Below are positions 52,333 through 60,267 of a stretch of 64,000 nt of DNA, piece after piece. The notes below the pieces were generated by a model that made no database searches, had not been told where the DNA came from, and worked only from the letters and a program-made list of their open reading frames with translations. The stretch lies in assembly GCF_014650555.1 (NCBI RefSeq), contig NZ_BMVE01000005.1, positions 1 through 64,000 on the forward strand, given 5' to 3'. This DNA comes from Streptomyces goshikiensis. Lineage in GTDB: Bacteria > Actinomycetota > Actinomycetes > Streptomycetales > Streptomycetaceae. The position numbers and the translations under genes were made by a program. Numbering within the stretch: position 1 is the stretch's first letter; each line of letters begins with the position of its first letter.

Positions 52333-52728
52333 ATGGCGGGCGTTCCGGCCGTCTATCCCACACTGGTCTTCGCCGATGCGAAGGCGGCGATCAAGCTGCT
52401 GACCGAGGCGTTCGGATTCACCCAGGTCGCGGTGTACGAGGGCGACGACGGCTCCGTGGTCCACGCGGAGCTCGCGTACGGCAACGGCATGGTGATGCTG
52501 GGCAGCAAGGGCCGGGGCGGGGCCTTCGACAAGGCCATGACGGATGCGGGACCGTCCGGCGTCTACGTGGTGGTGGAGGACGTCGACGCCCATCACCGGC
52601 GGGCCGCGGAGCACGGCGTGGAGATCCTGATGGAGCCCACCGACCAGGAGTACGGCTCCCGCGACTACATGGCGCGGGACGGGGAGGGCAACATCTGGAG
52701 CTTCGGGACGTACGCGCCGCAGGTCTGA
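52333..52728 (+). CDS. VOC (glyoxalase/bleomycin resistance-fold) family protein
   Basis: The 131-residue protein has the paired beta-alpha-beta-beta-beta VOC modules: AVYPTLVFADAKAAIKLLTEAFGFTQVAVYEGDDGSVVHAELAYGNGMVMLGS and YVVVEDVDAHHRRAAEHGVEILMEPTDQEYGSRDYMARDGEGNIWSFGTY. The His and Glu ligands of glyoxalases are not obviously all present. The function is unknown. ATG 52333 with GGGGAG upstream is used. Confidence 0.88.
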   Translation: MAGVPAVYPTLVFADAKAAIKLLTEAFGFTQVAVYEGDDGSVVHAELAYGNGMVMLGSKGRGGAFDKAMTDAGPSGVYVVVEDVDAHHRRAAEHGVEILMEPTDQEYGSRDYMARDGEGNIWSFGTYAPQV

Positions 52729-52785
52729 CTCCGCCGCGGCGCGTCCGTCCGTACGCCGGTCCGCGCTCCCGCGTTCCCTAGCTCC

Positions 52786-54231
52786 TTAGACGCCGCCGGT
52801 GTGGACCTGGAAGGCGGCCCGGCGCACCGCCTTGGCCAGGGCCGGGTCGGGGTGCGCGGCCGCCAGGGCGACCAGGACCTGCACGGTGCGGGGGTGGCCG
52901 ACCGCGCGGACCTCGTCCAGCAGCCGCGGGACGGTGGTGCGGACCGCGGAGTCCAGGTGCCGGGCCAGCAGCTCGGCCTCGCCGTGGTCGGCGATGGCCG
53001 CGGCGGTGTCGACCCAGAGCCAGGTCGACTCCTCGGCGGTGAGGACGTCCTGGGCGTCGTCGGGGTCCACTCCGTCGTGCTCGGCGAGCCAGAGCAGGGC
53101 GTAGGGCCGCAGCGCGGGTTCGCGCACGGCGGCGCGCACCTCGGGCTCGGCCGGGGCGCCGACCACGCGGAGCGCTTCGAAGGCGAGCCCGCGCAGCAGG
53201 GCGTCCTCGCCGCGGGCCGCCTGGAGCAGCTCGGTGACGGCGTGGCCGACGGGCCGGGCGGCGAGCCAGGCCTGGTACTCGGCGCGGGCCGGTCCGGGGG
53301 TGAGCCGGGCGCAGCCGTGCAGCATGGCGGCGGCGGACTGCTCGATGTTCCCGGCCGGGCTCTGCGCGGCCACGCAGATCTGCTCCAGCTTGACCCAGAC
53401 GGCCCAGCTGCCGAGCGGTGTGAGGGCGGCCCGGGCGGGGCCGAGGGTGACGGCGTCCACGGCGGCGAGCCCGCCGAGCGCCCAGCGCAGCAGGCGGGCG
53501 AGCGGGACGGCAGCGGCGGCGGCCGGAACGGAGTCGGCCGACCCGGAGGTGCCGTTGGAGTCGGGGGTCTCCTGCGCCGGGGCGTCGTAGGGGACTTCAC
53601 AGCGTTCGTCGCGCAGCTCGGCGACCCGCTGGCCCAGCAGGTCCAGCAGGTCGGGCACGGTCACGGGACCGGCGGACAGCTGGAGCAGGGACAGCAGTTG
53701 GGGCATCGCCTCGACCACCTCGGCGACATCCGCCGGGGCGATGTCGGCGGGGGCCGGGTGGACCAGCGACCAGGCGTCGAAGAGCGCGACCCAGCCGCGC
53801 AGCACGGCGGTGTCGTCGCGGTCCCAGGCGCGCAGCCGCCAGCCGGGCCGGGCGTGGCCGCCGTGCACCTCGACCAGGCCGGCGAGCCGGGCGCGGTCCC
53901 AGCCGACCCGGATCTGGCCGTGTGTCAGGCCCAGTTCAACGGCCGCGCGTTCGACGTCGGCGGTGGGCAGCGCACCCGCCGGTGCGGGCCGTCCCCCGTC
54001 GCCCGCGCCGAGGTGCAGCTCGGCCCAGCGGGTCAGCCGTACCGCGTCGGCGAGCGAGGCGCGGGCCCTGCTCGCCAGCTCGGCGGTAGCGGGCGTGCCC
54101 GCCGGAGGCCGGGAGGCGGAGCGGGCGCGCCGGTCCGTCACCGCCTTGCGGGCCGCGGCGACGGAGCGCGGGGAGACGAGTCGGAGTCTGGAGTCGCGAG
54201 CCAACTGCTCATCAGGCTTTCGGGACGTCAC
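52786..54231 (-). CDS. Conserved Streptomyces protein of unknown function
   Basis: The 481-residue protein is Ala/Leu-rich and mostly helical, without signal or membrane segment. The N-terminal third has RWAELHLGAG and HGQIRVGWDRARLAGLVEVHGGHARPGWRLRAWD, which may be a winged-helix-like fold. The C-terminal third has repeated helical units resembling HEAT repeats (about 330-480; ALLRGLAFEALRVVGAPAEPEVRAAVREPALRPYALLWLAEHD). GTG 54231 is a guess; GTG 54252 is an alternative. I do not recognise a specific role. Confidence 0.72.
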   Translation of the reverse strand: MTSRKPDEQLARDSRLRLVSPRSVAAARKAVTDRRARSASRPPAGTPATAELASRARASLADAVRLTRWAELHLGAGDGGRPAPAGALPTADVERAAVELGLTHGQIRVGWDRARLAGLVEVHGGHARPGWRLRAWDRDDTAVLRGWVALFDAWSLVHPAPADIAPADVAEVVEAMPQLLSLLQLSAGPVTVPDLLDLLGQRVAELRDERCEVPYDAPAQETPDSNGTSGSADSVPAAAAAVPLARLLRWALGGLAAVDAVTLGPARAALTPLGSWAVWVKLEQICVAAQSPAGNIEQSAAAMLHGCARLTPGPARAEYQAWLAARPVGHAVTELLQAARGEDALLRGLAFEALRVVGAPAEPEVRAAVREPALRPYALLWLAEHDGVDPDDAQDVLTAEESTWLWVDTAAAIADHGEAELLARHLDSAVRTTVPRLLDEVRAVGHPRTVQVLVALAAAHPDPALAKAVRRAAFQVHTGGV

Positions 54232-54335
54232 GGAAGCAGTCTCGCCCGTCACTGGCCGAAAGCCCAAACGGAATGGGGTGTTACCACTGGTCGACAGGGG
54301 TGCAGATCAGGACAACCCGGCCTCCCCGCCCCGCA

Positions 54336-54404
54336 TGTGACAGCAGCTTCACCGCGGCGTCACACGCCCCGGTGAGGGCGGTGTCACATAAGAGAGGGGT
54401 CACA
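54336..54404. promoter_or_regulatory. Cluster of GTCACA / TGTGAC motifs
   Basis: TGTGACA (54336), GTCACA (54359, 54383 and 54399) lie within 70 bases between two leftward genes, upstream of the 54231 start. The last copy overlaps the stop of the hydrolase gene. They look like operator half-sites; the binding protein is unknown. Confidence 0.5.
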
Positions 54405-55533
54405 TGAGCGGGGTCAGGAAGCGGCGCAGCGCCTCCTCGTAGCGCGCCGGATCGGCGTTCCACATCGCTCCGTGCGGGGCGTCCGGGACGGTCTGGAGGG
54501 TGACGAGGTCCGGCCGCGCATCGGCGAGCCGGCGGGAGGGCTCCCAGGGGGCGAGGGTGTCGTCCGGGCCGTGGAAGATCAGGACGGGCATCTTCAGCGC
54601 GCCGGGATCCGCGCCGGGGCCCTGCCGGTCGGCCGCCCGCAGCCCCGCACGCCCCTCGGCGGCCCGGACCGCGAACGGCAGCAGCGCGGCGGGGGTGTGG
54701 CGGGCGGCCACGAGCGCGCGCAGGGTGGCGTGCCAGTCGAGCACCGGCGAGTCCAGCACCAGCCCGGCGATCCGCCCGGCCAGTGCCGAGCGCTCGGCGG
54801 CGTGCAGGGCCATGGCGGCTCCGGTGGACCAGCCGTGCAGGACCACGCGGCGGGCGCCGTAGCGCAGGGCGTAGCGGATGGCGGCGTCCAGGTCCCGCCA
54901 CTCGGACTCACCGAGGTGACCGAGCCCGTCCGGGGAGGCGGGGGCGCCGAGGTCGCCCCGGTAGGCCAGGTCGAGGACCGGCAGCCGGAGGCCGTGGAGG
55001 AAGGGCATGACCACCATCGGGTGCTCGCGGCCGGCGCCGAGCCCGTGGGCGGTGATCACCCAGGTGTCGCGGACGCCGGGCACGAACCAGGCGGGCAGCG
55101 CGCCGAGCTCCCCCGGGATGTCCACGTCGGCGTGGTCGAGCCCGAGGGCGGTGCGCGGATCGCCGAGGTGGACCTGGGGCGTGAGGGTGACGCGGGCGCC
55201 GGAGGCGAGGCTGCCGTGGGTGACGGCGAGGAGCTCGCGGACGACGGTGTCGGGGCCGTGCGGGACGCCGGTGACGACGGGGCCGACCACCGCGTGCACC
55301 CCGGGCGCGGTCAGTCCGTACGTACCGGGCCGGAGGGAGGCGAGCGAGCGGGTCAGCGTGACCCGGCCGGCGGCTGCGCCGTGGACGGTGAGTCTGCGCC
55401 CGCCCGGCAGCGGGCGGCCGGGGTGCGGCCGCAGGGCCGCGTCCGCCGCGTACCGGCCGGCGGCGATCGCGGCCGCCCCGGCTCCCAGGAGCGTCGTCGT
55501 GACGGCCGCGGCCGTCACCGTTGCTGTACGCAC
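54400..55533 (-). CDS. Alpha/beta hydrolase
   Basis: The 377-residue protein has an N-terminal membrane segment or signal anchor (TATVTAAAVTTTLLGAGAAAIAAGRYAA), an intermediate beta-rich part, and a hydrolase domain with nucleophile GWSTGAA (Ser), acid in FHGPDDTLAP and His in VPDAPHGAMW. The family resembles large secreted or membrane-bound serine esterases. GTG 55533 is chosen by comparison with known proteins beginning MRTA; a longer frame runs to 55650. Confidence 0.82.
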   Translation of the reverse strand: MRTATVTAAAVTTTLLGAGAAAIAAGRYAADAALRPHPGRPLPGGRRLTVHGAAAGRVTLTRSLASLRPGTYGLTAPGVHAVVGPVVTGVPHGPDTVVRELLAVTHGSLASGARVTLTPQVHLGDPRTALGLDHADVDIPGELGALPAWFVPGVRDTWVITAHGLGAGREHPMVVMPFLHGLRLPVLDLAYRGDLGAPASPDGLGHLGESEWRDLDAAIRYALRYGARRVVLHGWSTGAAMALHAAERSALAGRIAGLVLDSPVLDWHATLRALVAARHTPAALLPFAVRAAEGRAGLRAADRQGPGADPGALKMPVLIFHGPDDTLAPWEPSRRLADARPDLVTLQTVPDAPHGAMWNADPARYEEALRRFLTPLM

Positions 55534-55832
55534 GGCTTCAGTGTCGGCGGGCAGGGCCGGGACGGCCACCGGAACTGCTCCGTCCGCCGCGTGTTCCGGC
55601 GCCCGTTCCACCGATAAGCGGAAGGAGCGCGGGGGCGGGGCCGCAGCCACCGGCCGCGAGGAGTGATCTAGGTCTCAGCGAGGGCTCCGGGTGATCACCG
55701 AACGCGCCAGGGGCGCCACCCGGAGGAGTTCACAGACCCGCCCCTGACGTGCATTAATCGATATATCTACGGTGGAATCCGGACGAAGGTCACGATGACG
55801 GGACGGGCCGCTCCACCGCGCCGCCCATCCCA

Positions 55833-55859
55833 GTTCACCTTCCGTTCATCCAGGTTGCC
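55833..55859 (+). promoter_or_regulatory. PHO-box-like direct repeats upstream of the phosphate transporter gene
   Basis: Two 11-base units, GTTCACCTTCC (55833-55843) and GTTCATCCAGG (55844-55854), followed by a weaker GTTGCC, match the PhoP direct-repeat pattern. A further GTTCACAGACC lies at 55728. The rest of the 368-base gap 55534-55901 contains an AT-rich stretch at about 55751-55770 (ATTAATCGATATATCT) that is a probable promoter core, and no other gene. Confidence 0.72.
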
Positions 55860-55901
55860 TACGGTCGCCCTGCCAATGACGCCAAACAGAAGCCTGGGTA
55901 A

Positions 55902-57170
55902 ATGGAGCACATAACGCTTCTCCTCGGGATCGTGATCATCACCGCTCTCGTGTTCGACTTCACGAACGGTTTCCACGACACAGCCAACGCGATGGCCACC
56001 ACCATCTCGACCGGCGCCCTCAAGCCCAAGACTGCGGTCGCCATGTCGGCCGTGCTCAACCTCGTCGGCGCGTTCATGTCCGTGGAGGTCGCCAAGACGA
56101 TCTCCAAGGGCCTGATCAACGAGGAGGGCATCCAGCCTGAAGTGATCTTCGCGGCCCTGGTCGGCGCGATCCTCTGGAATCTGGTCACCTGGCTGGTCGG
56201 TCTTCCCTCCAGCTCCTCCCACGCTCTGATGGGCGGTCTGATCGGTGCCGCGGTCGCCTCCGCCGGCATCGGTGCGGTCAACGGCAGCGTCGTCGTCACC
56301 AAGGTGCTGATCCCCGCCGTCGCCGCCCCGATCGTGGCCGGTGTGGCCGCGATGCTGGCCGCCCGGCTCACGTACAAGCTCGGCGGCAAGGTCGGTGAGC
56401 GGACCTCCACCAAGGGCTACCGCGCCGGCCAGATCGCCTCGGCCGGTCTCGTCTCCCTCGCGCACGGCACCAACGACGCGCAGAAGACGATGGGCATCAT
56501 CACCCTCGCGCTCGTCGCGGGCGGCGCCCTGGAGTCGGGTGCGAACCCGCCGGTGTGGGTCATCGTCTCCGCCGGTCTGGCCATCGCGCTGGGTACGTCC
56601 CTGGGCGGCTGGCGCATCATCCGGACCATGGGCAGCGGCCTGACCGACCTGCAGCCGCAGCAGGGCTTCGCCGCCCAGACCTCGGCCGCCAGCGTCATCC
56701 TCGCCTCCTCCAGCCTGGGCTTCTCCCTCTCCACCACCCACGCCTGCTCGGGCGCCGTCATGGGCGCGGGCCTCGGCCGCAAGGGCGGTGTGGTCCGCTG
56801 GTCCACCGCGACCCGCATGTTCATCGCCTGGGGCCTGACGCTTCCGGCCGCCGCGCTGGTCGCCTCCGGCGCCGAGCTGGTCATGCGCACCGGTGACGTC
56901 GGCGTCGCCGCCGTCGCGGTCTTCCTGGTCGCCTCCTGCTTCGCCATCTGGGTCATCTCGCGCCGCCAGGTCGTCGACCACCACAACGTGAACGAGGTCG
57001 AACCGGCCGCCGTCGAGGAGCCGGGCGTCGTCACCACGGCGATGGCAGCCGTCACCGTCCCGCCGACCGTCGCCGCCGCGGGCACCACCGCCGCCGTGAC
57101 GGACGAGGACCTGAAGGCCACCATCCCGGCGGCCGCCCCGACCCCCGCGGCTCCGGCCGCGGCGGTCTGA
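55902..57170 (+). CDS. Low-affinity inorganic phosphate transporter (PiT family)
   Basis: The 422-residue protein has about ten membrane segments and the duplicated PiT signatures: FDFTNGFHDTANAMATTISTGAL in the first half and LAHGTNDAQKTMGIITLAL in the second half. It imports phosphate with a cation. A long Ala/Val-rich tail (about 365-422) is cytoplasmic. Putative PhoP repeats upstream fit the phosphate-linked control known for S. coelicolor PitH2. A small membrane protein gene follows 28 bases on. Confidence 0.94.
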   Translation: MEHITLLLGIVIITALVFDFTNGFHDTANAMATTISTGALKPKTAVAMSAVLNLVGAFMSVEVAKTISKGLINEEGIQPEVIFAALVGAILWNLVTWLVGLPSSSSHALMGGLIGAAVASAGIGAVNGSVVVTKVLIPAVAAPIVAGVAAMLAARLTYKLGGKVGERTSTKGYRAGQIASAGLVSLAHGTNDAQKTMGIITLALVAGGALESGANPPVWVIVSAGLAIALGTSLGGWRIIRTMGSGLTDLQPQQGFAAQTSAASVILASSSLGFSLSTTHACSGAVMGAGLGRKGGVVRWSTATRMFIAWGLTLPAAALVASGAELVMRTGDVGVAAVAVFLVASCFAIWVISRRQVVDHHNVNEVEPAAVEEPGVVTTAMAAVTVPPTVAAAGTTAAVTDEDLKATIPAAAPTPAAPAAAV

Positions 57171-57198
57171 CCCCGAGAACGACAGAGGATTCAGCGGT

Positions 57199-57420
57199 AT
57201 GAAGATCGACTGGGAAGCACTCGGCTCCGTCTTCGGGGTCAGCCTCTCCGCCACCGTCGCCCTCGTGGCCCTGTTCACCCTGGGCCTGGTGGGCCTGTCC
57301 AAGCACGAGGCCGCCACCGAGCAGGGCGGGGCCGCCACCCTGGCCCGCAGCGGGGCGTACGCCTGCTTCGCCCTCTGCGCGGCGGCCGTGACGTACGGGT
57401 TCTACCTGATCGTCGCCTGA
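57199..57420 (+). CDS. Small two-span membrane protein next to the PiT gene
   Basis: The 73-residue protein has two membrane segments (VFGVSLSATVALVALFTLGLVGL and ACFALCAAAVTYGFYLIVA) with a short polar loop. It is always located next to pit in Streptomyces as far as I recall and may be a subunit or regulator. An AGAGGA ribosome site precedes ATG 57199. Confidence 0.82.
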   Translation: MKIDWEALGSVFGVSLSATVALVALFTLGLVGLSKHEAATEQGGAATLARSGAYACFALCAAAVTYGFYLIVA

Positions 57421-57534
57421 CCCACCTCGTGCGCGAGCGCTCCCTCCGGATCTTCCGGGGGGAGCTTTCGCATGCCGCCGGCGCCGCCGTGTGACATGTC
57501 TCGCCGCAGGTCAACTGCGAGTTGACGGGCATTC

Positions 57535-57680
57535 GCACTGCGTGGTGGACTGCCCGAGCCAATACGGCGGCATGGAGAGGAAGTCCGGTGCGAATCCGGC
57601 GTGGTCCCGCCACTGTCACCGGGGAGCACCCGCCGCGCGGGTGCCCCGGGAGCCAGGAACTCTCGCCGCCGGACACGTCG
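57535..57680 (+). ncRNA. Cobalamin riboswitch
   Basis: The adenosylcobalamin riboswitch core is clear: AAGTCCGGTGCGAATCCGG (near 57581), GTGGTCCCGCCACTGT (57601-57616), a GC-rich P-helix (GGGGAGCACCC...GGGTGCCCC), and the B12-box GAGCCAGGAACTCTCGCC (57650-57667). It sits about 50 bases before the cobD start and should lower expression of the cobalamin operon when adenosylcobalamin is plentiful. Boundaries are approximate. Confidence 0.92.
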
Positions 57681-57720
57681 AACCAGGGCGCGGACCCTGA
57701 GTGAGGACATACCTGCCACC

Positions 57721-58680
57721 ATGCGTGCCGATCGCGTCTACGCGTACGGCGCCGCGGCGGGCCTGATCGGCGACCGGATCCTCGGAGATCCGCGCCGAGG
57801 GCACCCCGTGGCCGCCTTCGGACGAACCGCCGCCGCCGTCGAGCGCGCCCTGTGGCGTGACGACCGCGCCCGGGGCGCCGTGCACACCCTGGTGTGCGCC
57901 GGTGGCGCCGCCCTCGTCGGTGCGCTGGGCGCCCGCGCCGTGCGCTCCCGGCCCGCGGCGGCCCGTATCGCCCTGACCGCCGCCGCCACCTGGGCCGTCG
58001 TGGGCGGCACCTCCCTGGGCCGCGAGGCCCGCGCCATCGGCGGGGCCCTCGCCGCCGGGGACGCCGAGGTGGCCCGCGAGCGGCTGCCGCACCTGTGCGG
58101 GCGCGACCCGCAGGCGCTGGACCAGCAGCAGATGGCCCGCGCCGTGGTGGAGTCCGTCGCCGAGAACACCTCCGACGCGGTGGTCGGCGCCCTGGTCTGG
58201 GGCGCGCTCGCCGGCGTGCCCGGGCTGCTGGCCTTCCGCGCCGTGAACACCCTGGACGCGATGGTCGGCCACAAGTCCCCCCGCTACCTGCGCTACGGCT
58301 GGGCCTCGGCCCGGCTCGACGACCTCGCGGGCTGGCCCGGCGCCCGGCTGACGGCGCTGGCCGCCGTACTGGCCGGCCCCGACCGGCGGGGGGCCGTACG
58401 GGCCTGGCGCGCGGACGCCGCCCGGCACCCCAGCCCGAACGCGGGGCCGGTGGAGGCCTCGTTCGCGGGGGCGCTCGGCGTACGGCTGGGCGGAACCCTG
58501 GCGTACGGCGGCCGGGTCGAGCACCGGGCCGTGCTGAACGGCGAAGCCGGGCGGCCGGTGGAGGTCGCGGACATCGAGCGGGCGGTACGGCTGTCGCGGC
58601 AGGTGACGTGGCTGGCACTGGGTACGTGCGTGGCACTGCGGTGCGCGGTGTCGCGCCGGACGGGGAAGGGGCGCGCATGA
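57721..58680 (+). CDS. cobD: Adenosylcobinamide-phosphate synthase CobD/CbiB
   Basis: The 319-residue membrane enzyme attaches the aminopropanol phosphate arm to adenosylcobyric acid. Motifs are AAAGLIGDRILGDPRRGHPVAAFGR, QMARAVVESVAENTSDAVVGALVWGALAGVPGLLAFRAVNTLDAMVGHKSPRYLRYGWASARLDD and HPSPNAGPVEASFAGALGVRLGG. It has four to five membrane segments. It is the first gene after the riboswitch; its stop overlaps the cobQ start (ATGA). Confidence 0.95.
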   Translation: MRADRVYAYGAAAGLIGDRILGDPRRGHPVAAFGRTAAAVERALWRDDRARGAVHTLVCAGGAALVGALGARAVRSRPAAARIALTAAATWAVVGGTSLGREARAIGGALAAGDAEVARERLPHLCGRDPQALDQQQMARAVVESVAENTSDAVVGALVWGALAGVPGLLAFRAVNTLDAMVGHKSPRYLRYGWASARLDDLAGWPGARLTALAAVLAGPDRRGAVRAWRADAARHPSPNAGPVEASFAGALGVRLGGTLAYGGRVEHRAVLNGEAGRPVEVADIERAVRLSRQVTWLALGTCVALRCAVSRRTGKGRA

Positions 58681-60197
58681 GCGGCGCGAAGCGGGGCGGG
58701 GGACTCCTCGTCGCCGGAACGACATCGGACGCGGGCAAGAGCGTGGTCACGGCCGGCATCTGCCGCTGGCTGGTCCGCCAGGGCGTCAAGGTGGCGCCGT
58801 TCAAGGCGCAGAACATGTCGCTGAACTCGTTCGTGACGCGCGAGGGCGCCGAGATCGGGCGGGCGCAGGCGATGCAGGCGCAGGCCGCGCGCGTGGAGCC
58901 GACGGCGCTGATGAACCCGGTGCTGCTCAAGCCGGGCAGTGACCAGAGCAGCCAGGTGGTGCTGCTGGGCAAGCCGGTGGGCGAGATGAGCGCGCGCGGC
59001 TACCACGGGGGCCGCCAGGAACGGCTCCTCGGTGTGGTCACGGACTGCCTGGAGCAGCTGCGGGGCACGTATGACGCCGTGATCTGCGAGGGGGCGGGCA
59101 GTCCGGCCGAGATCAACCTGCGTCGGACGGACATCGTGAACATGGGGATCGCGCGGGCCGCGCGCTTCCCGGTGGTCGTGGTCGGCGACATCGACCGGGG
59201 CGGCGTCTTCGCGTCGTTCTTCGGGACGACGGCGCTGCTCTCCCCCGAGGACCAGTCGCTGATCGCCGGCTACATGGTGAACAAGTTCCGCGGCGACGTC
59301 TCGCTGCTGGAGCCCGGCATGGAGATGCTGCGCGGGCTGACGGGGCGGGCCACGTACGGCGTGCTGCCGTTCCGGCACGGGCTGGGCATCGACGAGGAGG
59401 ACGGGCTGCGCGTCTCCCTGCGGGGCTCCGTCCGCGAGTCGGTGGTGGCCCCGCCGGTCGGCGAGGACGTACTGCGGGTCGCGGTGTGCGCGGTGCCGCT
59501 GATGTCGAACTTCACGGACGTGGACGCGCTCGCGGCCGAGCCGGGGGTCGTGGTGCGGTTCGTGGACCGGGCCGAGGAACTGGCCGACGCGGACCTGGTC
59601 GTCGTACCCGGCACCCGCGGCACGGTGAAGGCCCTGCGGTGGCTGCGGGAACGCGGCCTCGCGGACGCGCTGCTGCGGCGGGCCGCCGAGGGGCGGCCGG
59701 TCCTGGGCATTTGCGGGGGCTTCCAGGCGCTGGGCGAGCACATCGAGGACGAGGTCGAATCGCGGGCGGGATCCGTGGAGGGGCTCGGGCTGCTGCCGGT
59801 ACGGGTCCGCTTCGAACGGGAGAAGACCCTGGCGCGCCCGGTCGGCTCCGCGCTGGGCGAGCCGGTGACGGGGTACGAGATCCACCACGGGGTCGCCGAG
59901 GTGCTGGGCGGGGAGCCGTTCCTGGACGGGTGCCGGGTGGGGTCGGTGTGGGGCACGCACTGGCACGGCTCGCTGGAGTCGGACGGCTTCCGGCGGGCGT
60001 TCCTCCGCGAGGTGGCCGCAGCCGCCGGGCGCCGCTTCGTCCCGGCCCCCGACACGTCCTTCGGGGCGCTGCGCGAGGAACAGCTGGACCTGCTGGGCGA
60101 CTTGATCGAGGAACACGCCGACACGCGTGCGCTGCTGGAGCTGATCGAGACCGGAGCCCCGCCCGGCCTCCCGTTCCTCCCCCCGGGCGCGCCGTGA
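58677..60197 (+). CDS. cobQ: Cobyric acid synthase CobQ
   Basis: The 506-residue enzyme amidates adenosylcobyrinic acid a,c-diamide at four positions. It has an N-terminal dethiobiotin-synthetase-like ATPase domain (VAGTTSDAGKSVVTAGICRWLVRQG, APFKAQNMSLNSFVT) and a C-terminal glutaminase domain with nucleophile GICGGFQALG and the catalytic His in VWGTHWHG. It overlaps cobD by four bases. Confidence 0.96.
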   Translation: MSGAKRGGGLLVAGTTSDAGKSVVTAGICRWLVRQGVKVAPFKAQNMSLNSFVTREGAEIGRAQAMQAQAARVEPTALMNPVLLKPGSDQSSQVVLLGKPVGEMSARGYHGGRQERLLGVVTDCLEQLRGTYDAVICEGAGSPAEINLRRTDIVNMGIARAARFPVVVVGDIDRGGVFASFFGTTALLSPEDQSLIAGYMVNKFRGDVSLLEPGMEMLRGLTGRATYGVLPFRHGLGIDEEDGLRVSLRGSVRESVVAPPVGEDVLRVAVCAVPLMSNFTDVDALAAEPGVVVRFVDRAEELADADLVVVPGTRGTVKALRWLRERGLADALLRRAAEGRPVLGICGGFQALGEHIEDEVESRAGSVEGLGLLPVRVRFEREKTLARPVGSALGEPVTGYEIHHGVAEVLGGEPFLDGCRVGSVWGTHWHGSLESDGFRRAFLREVAAAAGRRFVPAPDTSFGALREEQLDLLGDLIEEHADTRALLELIETGAPPGLPFLPPGAP

Positions 60198-60267
60198 CCC
60201 GCCACGACGCCCCGCGGGGGGCCGGCGTCCCGCACATCCGTATCCGCCCAGAAGGAGTGAGCAACGC

